Shown in pieces: positions 26,136 to 35,564 of a stretch of 56,022 nucleotides of DNA. Every line of letters starts with the position of its first letter. Position 1 is the first letter of the stretch. Origin of the DNA: Tabrizicola sp. (GTDB lineage: Bacteria; Pseudomonadota; Alphaproteobacteria; Rhodobacterales; Rhodobacteraceae); contig JAEULQ010000076.1 in the NCBI GenBank assembly GCA_016792685.1, positions 1 through 56,022 of the forward strand, written 5' to 3'. Both the position numbers and the translations under genes were made by a program. Below the pieces are notes generated by a model, which saw only the letters and a list, made by a program, of their open reading frames with translations, did not search any database and was not told where the DNA came from.

Positions 26136-27178
26136 CCGGCCTGCGCCTGGCCACCTACAATGTCGAATGGTTCAACGCGCTTTTTGACGACCACGGTCGG
26201 CTCCTGGAAGACCGCCAGCCGTCCAGCCGCTACAAGCTCAGCCGGGGCGAGCAGCTTGGTGCCCTGGGCGTGGTGTTCACCGCGCTTGATGCCGACGGCA
26301 TCGTGATCATCGAAGCTCCGGATACGAACGGAAAGCGCTCGACCGTTCGGGCTCTTGAAAACTTCGCCCGGACCTACGGTCTGCGCGCGCGGAAGGCGAT
26401 CATCGGCTATCCATCCGAGACCGAACAGGAAATCGCCTTTCTGTATGACCCGGATCGCCTTTCCGCCCGCCACGATCCGAAGGGACATGCCTCGACCAGC
26501 CACGGCTCGGCTGAAGCCCCACGCTTCGACACGACCTTCCGGTACGACCTTGACGCCGACAGCATCTCGGAGACCATCCGCTTTTCGAAGCCTCCCCTGG
26601 AACTTGCGCTCACGACCTCGGGCGGAACCCGGCTGCGCCTGATCGGGGTGCATGCCAAGTCGAAGAACCCCTATGGCGCTGTTGGCCGCGAGGCGATGAT
26701 CCGGCTCTCGATCGAAAACCGCCGCAAACAGCTCGCGCAATGCCTCTGGCTGCGACAAAGGGTCGAGGCGCACCTTCTGGCCCGGGAAAGCCTTATCGTG
26801 CTGGGCGACTTCAACGATGGTCCGGGCATCGATGAATTCGAAAAGCTCTTTGGCCATTCCGGCGTCGAGATCGTGCTGGGCACAACGCCCGATCCGGCCT
26901 TGCGTCTCACCGATCCGCATGCCGCAATGGCGCTGCAAAGCAGGGTCGGGCTTGCGCCCACTTCGGCCCGCTTCTACCTCGCGCCGCAGAAGCGTTTCTT
27001 CGAGGCGCTTCTGGATTTCATCATGGTTTCGCCCGACCTTGCTGCCAAAACACCGGATTGGCGGATCTGGCATCCGTTCAATGACCCAAGGATCATGGAG
27101 ATCCCCGAACTGCGGGAGGCCCTTTTGCAGGGGTCCGATCATTTCCCGGTCACGGTCGAGCTTCCAGATGTGATTTGA
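26132..27178 (+). CDS. Endonuclease/exonuclease/phosphatase (EEP) family protein
   Basis: This 348-residue EEP-fold hydrolase begins with TYNVEWFNALFDD and includes GVHAKSKNP. Its metal motif is VLGDFNDGPG, near residue 230, and the terminal catalytic motif is SDHFPVTVEL. There is no signal peptide. It might cut nucleic acid or a phosphodiester such as a phosphoinositide-like compound. The start overlaps the stop of the DnaJ-like gene (ATGA). Confidence 0.85.
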   Translation: MTGLRLATYNVEWFNALFDDHGRLLEDRQPSSRYKLSRGEQLGALGVVFTALDADGIVIIEAPDTNGKRSTVRALENFARTYGLRARKAIIGYPSETEQEIAFLYDPDRLSARHDPKGHASTSHGSAEAPRFDTTFRYDLDADSISETIRFSKPPLELALTTSGGTRLRLIGVHAKSKNPYGAVGREAMIRLSIENRRKQLAQCLWLRQRVEAHLLARESLIVLGDFNDGPGIDEFEKLFGHSGVEIVLGTTPDPALRLTDPHAAMALQSRVGLAPTSARFYLAPQKRFFEALLDFIMVSPDLAAKTPDWRIWHPFNDPRIMEIPELREALLQGSDHFPVTVELPDVI

Positions 27179-27209
27179 ATCGCAGGGCATGCATCCCCAT
27201 ATTGGACGG

Positions 27210-27575
27210 ATGAGACTCGTCCTTGCCATTTGCCTGGCCGCTGCACCCGCCTTTGCCGAGGATGCGCCTGCCGCACCCGAAGCCGAGAGCGAAGGATTCA
27301 GCCTTATGGAAGAAGGCATGAAGCTGGTTCTGCGCGGCATGATGGACGAGATGCAGCCCGCGTTCGACGAACTGGAAGCGGCGCTTGAGGAAATGAAGCC
27401 CGGCCTGCGCGAGCTTGCGCCGAAGCTGCGCCAAATCCTGGCCCTGATCGACGACGCCAAGAACTACGACGCCCCGGTGATGCTGCCGAACGGCGACATC
27501 CTGATCCGCCGCAACGCGCCCCTGCCGCCAAAGCGCGAGGTCGTCCCCGGCCCGAACGGCGAGATCGAACTCTGA
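27210..27575 (+). CDS. Small exported protein with signal peptide
   Basis: This 121-residue protein has a signal peptide (MRLVLAICLAAAPAFAED) and a helical mature part rich in Glu, Leu and Met (MEEGMKLVLRGMMDEMQPA). It ends with a short beta-like segment (MLPNGDILIRRNAPLPPK). I do not recognise a function; similar exported proteins occur in Rhodobacteraceae. ATG 27210 is preferred over 27189 because it gives a proper signal peptide. A short hairpin with a T-run follows the stop (27578-27600). Confidence 0.7.
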   Translation: MRLVLAICLAAAPAFAEDAPAAPEAESEGFSLMEEGMKLVLRGMMDEMQPAFDELEAALEEMKPGLRELAPKLRQILALIDDAKNYDAPVMLPNGDILIRRNAPLPPKREVVPGPNGEIEL

Positions 27576-27577
27576 CC

Positions 27578-27600
27578 AGCCGGTGCTGGCCGGAATTTTT
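27578..27600 (+). terminator. Possible intrinsic terminator
   Basis: Stem CCAGC/GCTGG (27578-27591, loop CGGT) is followed by CCGGAATTTTT. The stem is short but the T-run makes termination plausible. A second hairpin, TGCCCG/CGGGCA, lies about 100 bp later, before the porin-like gene. Confidence 0.4.
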
Positions 27601-27772
27601 GGCGATAGCGCGCATCTTGTGCCCCGCGCTCCCCTGACTTCCGCCCGTGTGGCCCGTTCACACCAGTTTTGCGATCTGGCTGGAATTCGTTGCCCGGCCT
27701 TCGGGCAGCGCTTGCGGCGTGCTCGCACCCCAACAATAAGGAGATGCGAATATATCAAAGTGAGGCTCTCCC

Positions 27773-28342
27773 GTGCTGAAAACAATCTCTTCTGCAATCC
27801 TCCTGGCGGCCTCGATCGGTCCGGCCTCGGCGCAGGATTGGTCGATCGACGTCTATGGCGGGATGGTCGCCGATGGCTCCTTGATCTGGGACGGCGACGC
27901 CTACGACACCGGAAACGGGAAGACCCTTGGCTTCGGCATCTACTCGACTGCCATGGTCAATGGCTTGGCGCTTGGCGTCGACGTCATGTCCAGCGGAACG
28001 GACTATGTCGACTACACGGACAGCATCTCTGCCGTGTCCCTGATGCTGGCAGGACGCTACGCGATCCCGCTTGGCGACAGACTGTCCGCAACGCTCGGGG
28101 GCGGCATCGGGGCGATGCGGGTCTCCTATGACGCGGGCGAGGAAGCCGGCTTCGCCAGCGACAGCTCGACTGTTCTTGGTGGCCAGGCCGAGCTCGGCCT
28201 GCGCTACCAGATGGAAGGCGGCCCTACAGTCTTTGGTGCGGTGAAGTACCAGTCGACCTTCGGCGATGTCGAATTCGATGATGGTCTGGTCGCCGAATAC
28301 GACACGACCAGCGCCATCCTTGGGATCTCGTTCCGGATGTGA
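27773..28342 (+). CDS. Small outer-membrane beta-barrel protein
   Basis: This 189-residue exported protein has a signal peptide (LKTISSAILLAASIGPASAQ) followed by alternating short hydrophobic and polar segments typical of an eight-strand barrel. It ends in SAILGISFRM, where the final aromatic-containing strand sits. Its length fits OmpA-like or Omp25/31-type barrels. It begins at GTG 27773 with GAGG seven bases upstream. No channel specificity can be proposed. It converges with mcm. Confidence 0.75.
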   Translation: MLKTISSAILLAASIGPASAQDWSIDVYGGMVADGSLIWDGDAYDTGNGKTLGFGIYSTAMVNGLALGVDVMSSGTDYVDYTDSISAVSLMLAGRYAIPLGDRLSATLGGGIGAMRVSYDAGEEAGFASDSSTVLGGQAELGLRYQMEGGPTVFGAVKYQSTFGDVEFDDGLVAEYDTTSAILGISFRM

Positions 28343-28354
28343 CCCGTCACGACC

Positions 28355-28406
28355 CGGCCGGACCTGAAGGTCCGGCCGAACGTGGGCTCAGGTTAAGGAA
28401 CCCTGA
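28355..28406. terminator. Paired hairpins between the porin-like gene and mcm
   Basis: The first stem, CGGCCGGACCT/AGGTCCGGCCG (28355-28378, loop GA), is perfect over 11 bp. The second, TCAGGTT with AACCCTGA (28388-28406), has one bulge. It starts 13 bp after the porin-like stop, between convergent genes, which suits a two-way terminator. Confidence 0.6.
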
Positions 28407-28465
28407 ACGTCCACGACCAACCAATTGATCTCATGGGGGTTACGGGATCGGTCCACTGTGGACAG

Positions 28466-30604
<2,139 letters not shown>

Positions 30605-30656
30605 TCCGCGCTCCTCAGCGCTTGGGCTTTTGCCGAAGGCCGCCTATATCAAGGCC

Positions 30657-31115
30657 ATGAAAGCCGTCGCCCGCCGCTCGTTCCTCGCCATCCTGGCCCT
30701 CGCCATTCCGGCGCTATCCCTTCCTGCAGGGGCAGATGAAGCCCCTGCCTTCGCCCCCGTCCCGGCGTCCGAAGTGGTCGAGGCCGACCTCCTCTTCCTG
30801 CGCCGCCCGGTCATCGTCTTCGCCGACAGTCCTGCCGATCCTGCCTTCGTCCGGCAGATGGAGCTGCTGGCCCGCTACTACGACGAACTCGCCGCCCGTG
30901 ACGTGATCCTGATCCTCGACACCGACCCGGCTACCCCATCGGCCCTGCGCAAGAAGCTGCGCCCCCGGGGTTTTTCGCTGGTGCTGATGGACAAGGACTG
31001 GAAGCCGATGATCCGCAAACCCCTGCCCTGGGACGGGCGCGAGATCGTCAACTCCATCGACAAGATGCCCATAACGCGGTCCGAGGCGCTGGAGAAGAAC
31101 CCGGCGGGGCGGTAG
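30657..31115 (+). CDS. Exported DUF4174 protein
   Basis: This 152-residue protein starts with a signal peptide (KAVARRSFLAILALAIPALSL) and then a thioredoxin-like fold. The sequence includes RRPVIVFADSPADPAF and RGFSLVLMDKDW, and ends WDGREIVNSIDKMPITRSE, matching DUF4174. It has no CxxC, so it is not a standard disulfide enzyme. It lies on the opposite strand between mcm and pccA, and its location may be incidental to propionate metabolism. Confidence 0.8.
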   Translation: MKAVARRSFLAILALAIPALSLPAGADEAPAFAPVPASEVVEADLLFLRRPVIVFADSPADPAFVRQMELLARYYDELAARDVILILDTDPATPSALRKKLRPRGFSLVLMDKDWKPMIRKPLPWDGREIVNSIDKMPITRSEALEKNPAGR

Positions 31116-31136
31116 CGCGCAACGGTGCGTCCGGGG

Positions 31137-31180
31137 CCGATTTCCTTGCGGAAATCGGTCCGGAATTCGAATGAATTCCG
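31137..31180. terminator. Tandem-hairpin element between DUF4174 and pccA
   Basis: Hairpins CCGATTTCC/GGAAATCGG (31137-31158, loop TTGC) and CGGAATTC/GAATTCCG (31161-31180, loop GAAT) are separated by two bases. The first stem and the linker match the element at 17950-17994 almost exactly, while the second stem differs with its pairing kept. It starts 22 bp after the DUF4174 stop, between convergent genes. Confidence 0.65.
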
Positions 31181-31203
31181 CCCCCGGCCCGACCCGCACG
31201 CCA

Positions 31204-33207
31204 TCATTCGAACTCCATGATCACGTCGTCGACCTTCAGGCTCGCGCCCGCGTTGGCCTTGATCTTCTTGACCACGCCCTTCCGCTCGGCCTTGAGGATG
31301 TTCTCCATCTTCATCGCCTCGACTGTCGCCAGCGCCTGGCCTTCCTGGACCTCGTCGCCCTCGGAAACTGCGATCTTCACCACCAGGCCTGGCATCGGGC
31401 ACAGGAGGTATTTCGAAGTATCCGGAGGCGCCTTTTCCAGCATCAGCCCGGCCAGTACCTTCTGACGGGGCGACTGCACATGGACCTTCAGGTCCGCCCC
31501 GCGCAGCCGCATCCGGAAGCCCATCGGGACCTTTCCGACCTTGATGACCAAAGGCTCTCCGCCGACGGACAGCCGAGCCAAAGGCTGCCCCGGCGTCCAG
31601 TCGCTTTCCACCCGCAGGTCGGTGCCGTCCTCGAAGACCACCGTGGACCCGTCATGGTCCGCCTTGATCGTCACGGGCCAGCTGTTCCCCTGCAGCGTCA
31701 CGACCCAGTCGTCGCCGACCCGTCGCGTGTGGTTGTCCATCGTCCCGGAAATCCGCGTCCGCCGGATTTCGGCGACCCGATTCATCGCCGCCGCCGCCGC
31801 TGCCACCCGGCGCAGGAGCGAGGCGTCCAGCGTAGCCCCGGTGAAGCCGCCCTCGTATTCTTCGGCGATGAAGGCCGTGGTGATGTTGCCGGACGCAAAG
31901 CGCGGGTGGTCCATCACGGCAGAGCAGAACGGCAGGTTGTGGCCGATCCCCTCGACCTCGAACGTGTCCAGCGCCAGCCGCATCTCCTCGATCGCGTCAG
32001 CGCGGGTCGGGCCCCAGGTGCAAAGCTTGGCGATCATCGGGTCGTAGAACATGCTGATCTCGCCGCCCTCATAGACGCCGGTATCGTTGCGCACGATCCC
32101 GCCGCGCTCGGTCTTGCCCTCGACCGGGGGCCGGTAGCGGGTGAGGCGGCCGATGGAGGGCAGGAAGTTCCGGTAAGGATCCTCGGCGTAAAGGCGGCTT
32201 TCCATTGCCCAGCCGTTGATTTTCAGGTCCGACTGCTTGAAGGGCAGCGGTTCGCCATTCGCGACCCGGATCATCTGCTCCACCAGATCGACGCCGGTGA
32301 TCAGCTCGGTCACCGGATGCTCGACCTGCAGACGCGTATTCATTTCAAGGAAGTAGAAGTTGCGGTTGCCATCGACGATGAACTCCACCGTCCCGGCGCT
32401 GGTGTAGCCAACCGCCTTGGCCAGCGCGCAGGCCTGTTCGCCCATCGCTTTCCGCGTCGCCTCGTCCAGGAAGGGCGAGGGCGCTTCTTCGATGACCTTC
32501 TGGTTCCGCCGCTGGATGCTGCATTCCCGCTCATGCAGATAGACGCAGTTGCCATGCTTGTCGGCCAGCACCTGGATTTCGATGTGGCGGGGCTGGGTGA
32601 CGAACTTCTCGATGAAGATGCGGTCATCCCCGAAACTGGCGGCCGCTTCGTTCTTCGAGGACTGGAAGCCTTCACGCGCCTCGTCGTCGCTCCAGGCGAT
32701 CCGCATGCCCTTGCCGCCGCCCCCGGCGCTGGCCTTGATCATCACCGGATATCCGATCTCGCGGCTGATCTTCACGGCCTCATCCGCATCGGCGATCAGA
32801 CCCATGTAGCCCGGAACCGTCGAAACCCCAGCCGCCTGGGCGATCTTCTTCGAGGTGATCTTGTCCCCCATCGCCTCGATCGCCGGGGACGGCGGGCCGA
32901 CGAAGACCACACCCGCAGCCTCCAGCGCCGCCGCGAAGTTCATGTTTTCCGACAGAAACCCGTAACCCGGATGCACCGCCTGCGCCCCGGTGGCCTTGAT
33001 CGCTGCCATGATCTTGTCGATCACGATATAGGACTGCGCGGCGGGGGGCGGGCCGATATGCACCGCCTCGTCCGCCATCTGGACATGCAGCGCGTTGCGG
33101 TCGGCGTCCGAGTAGACCGCGACGGTCTTGATCCCCATCTTCCGCGCGGTCTTGATCACGCGGCAGGCAATCTCGCCCCGGTTGGCGATCAGGATCTTGT
33201 CAAACAT
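31204..33207 (-). CDS. pccA: Propionyl-CoA carboxylase alpha subunit (biotin carboxylase + BCCP)
   Basis: This 667-residue biotin-dependent subunit carboxylates its own biotin with ATP and bicarbonate for transfer to propionyl-CoA by PccB. The biotin carboxylase domain begins FDKILIANRGEIACRVIKTA and includes the ATP-grasp loop KASAGGGGKGM. A middle BT-type domain links to PccB. The C-terminal carrier has the biotin site VEAMKMEN near residue 635. ATG 33207 matches the family start. The biotin needed may come through the bioMNY transporter further along this window. Confidence 0.96.
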   Translation of the reverse strand: MFDKILIANRGEIACRVIKTARKMGIKTVAVYSDADRNALHVQMADEAVHIGPPPAAQSYIVIDKIMAAIKATGAQAVHPGYGFLSENMNFAAALEAAGVVFVGPPSPAIEAMGDKITSKKIAQAAGVSTVPGYMGLIADADEAVKISREIGYPVMIKASAGGGGKGMRIAWSDDEAREGFQSSKNEAAASFGDDRIFIEKFVTQPRHIEIQVLADKHGNCVYLHERECSIQRRNQKVIEEAPSPFLDEATRKAMGEQACALAKAVGYTSAGTVEFIVDGNRNFYFLEMNTRLQVEHPVTELITGVDLVEQMIRVANGEPLPFKQSDLKINGWAMESRLYAEDPYRNFLPSIGRLTRYRPPVEGKTERGGIVRNDTGVYEGGEISMFYDPMIAKLCTWGPTRADAIEEMRLALDTFEVEGIGHNLPFCSAVMDHPRFASGNITTAFIAEEYEGGFTGATLDASLLRRVAAAAAAMNRVAEIRRTRISGTMDNHTRRVGDDWVVTLQGNSWPVTIKADHDGSTVVFEDGTDLRVESDWTPGQPLARLSVGGEPLVIKVGKVPMGFRMRLRGADLKVHVQSPRQKVLAGLMLEKAPPDTSKYLLCPMPGLVVKIAVSEGDEVQEGQALATVEAMKMENILKAERKGVVKKIKANAGASLKVDDVIMEFE

Positions 33208-33302
33208 CGGCTCCCCCTTCGGACGCAAAAAGAAAAGGACCACCCGGGCGATCAGCCCGGATGGTCCTTGATGGTGGTAAGGCCCGCCCGAAGGCGGCTA
33301 GA

Positions 33303-33521
33303 TCAGTAGCCGCTGCGGCAGGGCGGCAGGCCCAGCTCGATGCCGCAGGTGGCAACGCCCGCAAGACCGCCGAGTGCGGCGCCGGCAAGCATGTTTTCAT
33401 CCAGCGCATCGGCGACAAGCGCGCCTGCGGCGGCACCAGCCATGCCGCGGGACGCAGGGTCCTGCATGCAACCGGCCAGAGTCGTGGAAAGAATGGCGAA
33501 GACGATAAGCGACTTCTGCAT
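33303..33521 (-). CDS. Small glycine-zipper lipoprotein
   Basis: This 72-residue lipoprotein has a lipobox at LAGC (Cys18). The mature part is an Ala/Gly-rich zipper (GMAGAAAGALVADALDENML, then AGAALGGLAG) and ends with two Cys residues and RSGY. It resembles the 86-residue lipoprotein at 53456-53716 in design. It probably sits in the outer membrane facing the periplasm. It lies just upstream of pccA in the same direction. Function is unknown. Confidence 0.75.
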   Translation of the reverse strand: MQKSLIVFAILSTTLAGCMQDPASRGMAGAAAGALVADALDENMLAGAALGGLAGVATCGIELGLPPCRSGY

Positions 33522-33837
33522 TTGGAACTGCCTCGTAGGTTTGTTGTTATTGCTGCGGATTCTACAGCAATATCACAGGTTTCAAAGCAGTTTTTGCCAG
33601 ACTTCACGCAATCGGCACCCCTCCGCCGCAAGGCAAGGGTCGGTCCGGCCTGGGACGGGCCGGACCGAAGGGAAGGGGAAGGGTAACAACGTTGACTGCG
33701 CAAGTCATGGCTAGGCTGCCGGTGACCCGCCCAGAAACAATGGCGCGCCGATCTGGCCATTGCAAACCCATTGAGAACGCCAGACACACCCTGCGCAAAA
33801 GCTTGCCAAAAGAAGGGGCGGGTCGGCGAAATCATGC
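33522..33837. other. Intergenic region with a terminator-like hairpin
   Basis: I see no gene here. A strong hairpin, CGGTCCGGCC (33641-33650) and GGCCGGACCG (33658-33667), lies about 170 bp past the stop of the gene at 33838-34233 and may end that transcript. The AT-richer part near 33535-33590 probably holds the promoter of the downstream lipoprotein gene. Confidence 0.4.
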
Positions 33838-34233
33838 CTAGTCCTCCTCCTCGTCCCAGTCGTCGGCCAGCGCGTCGGGCGCGTCCGGGGCGAAGACTTC
33901 GGGGAAAGCCGCTTCGGCGCGCTTGAGATCGATGCGCAGCAGCGCTTCGTAGGAACAGGGATCGAACGGATCCTCGGCCGCAACAACTTCGCGCCCGAAA
34001 AGCCAGGACAGTCGTCCGGCATCAAGATTGCCGCGCTCGAACGGCTCCTCGCCGAAATACTGCCAGAGTGCTGCCATGAAGGCCTGATCTGCCAGCCGGT
34101 CGACGTGCTTGCGGTCCTTGTAGCGTTCGCGCTTGATCAGTTTTGTCGCGCCTTCCTTGACGTTGGCGCGACGGATGGTGAACTGGAAATCGGTTCCCGG
34201 CATGCGGCCCGGAAAGCCTCGGTGCTTCAGCAT
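33838..34233 (-). CDS. Conserved hypothetical cytoplasmic protein
   Basis: This 131-residue soluble protein has a basic first half (RRANVKEGATKLIKRERYKDRK) and a very acidic end (DWDEEED). It has no signal peptide or membrane segment, unlike its neighbours. I do not recognise a named family. It begins about 108 bp after the upstream lipoprotein gene ends. It may be translated from the pccB-to-pccA region transcript. Confidence 0.6.
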   Translation of the reverse strand: MLKHRGFPGRMPGTDFQFTIRRANVKEGATKLIKRERYKDRKHVDRLADQAFMAALWQYFGEEPFERGNLDAGRLSWLFGREVVAAEDPFDPCSYEALLRIDLKRAEAAFPEVFAPDAPDALADDWDEEED

Positions 34234-34341
34234 GTCTCCTGCCTCCTGTTTGTACGGCTGGCAGGACGGTTAGGCAAAAGCGAAGCCGTCGCCCAGAGGC
34301 AACGGCTTTGGGTAGCAAAGTTTATCGGATTTGTGTCGGCC

Positions 34342-34653
34342 TCAACCGCGCGTCGGGCTGGTCGATCGCTGCGGATCCGGATCGTCGTCCTCGGGTCGCG
34401 GCACACAGACGGGCCATTGCCCTGCAACCGTGAAGGTCGGCTGCTCGTTGGGTTCGCAGCGGTCCTCGCAGCGAGGAAGCGGACGAAGCGGGGGCTGGTA
34501 ATTCGGGTCGCGCAGCTGTCCGTCGCTGACGCAGACATCTTCGAGGTTGCCGAACTTGTCGTAGACGGGCTCGGACACGACGGGATCAGGACGTTGTGCG
34601 CAGGCGGCCAGCAAAGCCAATGAACCAAGAATTGTGACGGAACTTCTATGCAT
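34342..34653 (-). CDS. Cysteine-containing lipoprotein
   Basis: This 103-residue lipoprotein has a clear lipobox in LALLAACAQ (Cys18). The mature part is proline-rich with several Cys residues (VCVSDG, PRCEDRCEPNEQ, VCVPRP), which could form disulfides in the periplasm. I chose ATG 34653, which has GGAGG at the right distance; the longer frame lacks a ribosome site. This Shine-Dalgarno sequence is exactly complementary to a segment about 60 nt upstream. Function is unknown. Confidence 0.75.
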   Translation of the reverse strand: MHRSSVTILGSLALLAACAQRPDPVVSEPVYDKFGNLEDVCVSDGQLRDPNYQPPLRPLPRCEDRCEPNEQPTFTVAGQWPVCVPRPEDDDPDPQRSTSPTRG

Positions 34654-34655
34654 TT

Positions 34656-34736
34656 GAAATCCTCCGAAACGCGAAAAATCGCCCGGCCAGAATAGCTTGA
34701 CCGAGGAAGACATTCATTTTTTTTGGGGAGGATTTC
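34656..34736 (-). promoter_or_regulatory. Inverted repeat that can mask the Shine-Dalgarno of the lipoprotein gene
   Basis: On the minus-strand mRNA, GAAATCCTCC (34736 down to 34727) is exactly complementary to GGAGGATTTC (34665 down to 34656), which contains the ribosome site of ATG 34653. The two 10-nt arms are 61 nt apart. An A8 tract (T8 on the plus strand, 34717-34724) lies between them. Pairing would hide the ribosome site. Confidence 0.5.
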
Positions 34737-34767
34737 GGTGCTGCAGAAGGCAGCGCCATTGGTTGGC

Positions 34768-34800
34768 GCGGGCCCGCCTTGCCGAAGCCGGCAGGCCCGC
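34768..34800 (-). terminator. Strong hairpin after the 41-residue lipoprotein gene
   Basis: Outer stem GCGGGCC/GGCCCGC (34768-34774 and 34794-34800) and inner stem TGCCG/CGGCA stack with a small interior asymmetry. The hairpin lies 10 bp past the stop of the small lipoprotein gene. No U-run follows, so it may stabilise or attenuate instead of fully ending transcription. Confidence 0.5.
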
Positions 34801-34809
34801 TCCGCAAGA

Positions 34810-34935
34810 TTACTTGTACTTGCCGGTGTCCACGACGTCCGGGGTGACCGGTTCCATCGGTTCTTCCTTCTTGGCGCAAGCGGCGATAGCCGAAACCATT
34901 GCCAGAACCAGAACGAGACGAACGCTCTTCGACAT
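34810..34935 (-). CDS. 41-residue lipoprotein
   Basis: This very short gene encodes a 41-residue lipoprotein reading MSKSVRLVLVLAMVSAIAAC up to the lipidated Cys20, then AKKEEPMEPVTPDVVDTGKY and a final K. The mature peptide is only about 22 residues. The signal peptide with lipobox, a GGAG ribosome site seven to ten bases before ATG, and a strong hairpin after the stop make it credible despite its size. Similar tiny lipoproteins ending in TGKYK occur in Rhodobacteraceae. Role unknown. Confidence 0.8.
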   Translation of the reverse strand: MSKSVRLVLVLAMVSAIAACAKKEEPMEPVTPDVVDTGKYK

Positions 34936-35147
34936 CCTCTACTCCATCCTTCTAGGGGTGCTTCGGATTCCTTGCGGACATCCTGCACCTGTTCGCTGTT
35001 GAAGGCCGATTTGGCCCGGCCCTCCGCCACAATATCCGAAAGCGTTTCGGATTGGTATGACGGCCAAACCAAGTTCCCGACCTGTGGCGTTCCTACATCA
35101 GCAGGTTGCGCATGGCCAGTCAGAAAATCAACATTTTGCGGCTGCAT
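34936..35147 (-). other. Possible truncated coding region overlapping the DUF6497 stop
   Basis: From an ATG at 35147 that overlaps the preceding stop (TGATG), about 70 codons read like protein (QNVDFLTGHAQPADVGTPQ, NLVWPSYQSETLSDIVAEG). The frame then runs out of register through the 41-residue lipoprotein gene and stays open by chance to 34227. Codons here end in A or T more often than in the neighbours. It may be a decayed or frameshifted gene. I could not assign a family. Confidence 0.3.
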
Positions 35148-35560
35148 CAGAAGACCTCCCAGATGCAGGCGCCGTTTTCCACGCGGTAGGATTCGAAGAA
35201 CTGCACCACATCCGGCGCGGGTTCGCCGAAGGGCACAACAGTGTCGGCAAAGCTGATGACGATCTGCTGCGGCGCAGGCACCATTCCGCCGATCCGGCCC
35301 ACTGCGAAGCTGTCGCAGGCGGCCTGCATGTCCTCGGCGGCGGCTTCCGCGTCGGCGGGCTGAAGCCCGGGCGCCAGAAAGCGGAACCGTGCGGTCGCAC
35401 CTTCAGGTCCGGGGGCATTGGTGATGATGTCGATCAGCCGCAACTCGCGTCCCGAGGGCACTTCCACCTGCTCGCCGTCGGCAGACTCCTCCTTGCAGCC
35501 CGCAGCAAGCGCCAGAGCGGACATGAGGACCAGAACCTTTGCGGGGGCGAACGGGCGCAT
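35147..35560 (-). CDS. Exported lipoprotein, DUF6497-like
   Basis: The 137-residue protein has a signal peptide with lipobox LAAGC (Cys20). The mature domain includes LRLIDIITNAPGPEGATARFRF, AACDSFAVGR and a closing VQFFESYRVENGACIWEVF. This fits the family I know as DUF6497 in Rhodobacteraceae. ATG 35560 is four bases past the pccB stop, so it is probably translated with pccB. Two Cys in the mature part may form a disulfide. Function is unknown. Confidence 0.75.
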   Translation of the reverse strand: MRPFAPAKVLVLMSALALAAGCKEESADGEQVEVPSGRELRLIDIITNAPGPEGATARFRFLAPGLQPADAEAAAEDMQAACDSFAVGRIGGMVPAPQQIVISFADTVVPFGEPAPDVVQFFESYRVENGACIWEVF

Positions 35561-35564
35561 GGTG

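Noticed and set aside
34227-35147. A single 306-codon gene on the minus strand
   Set aside because: Only its first 70 codons look like protein; the rest overlaps two well-supported lipoprotein genes in another frame.
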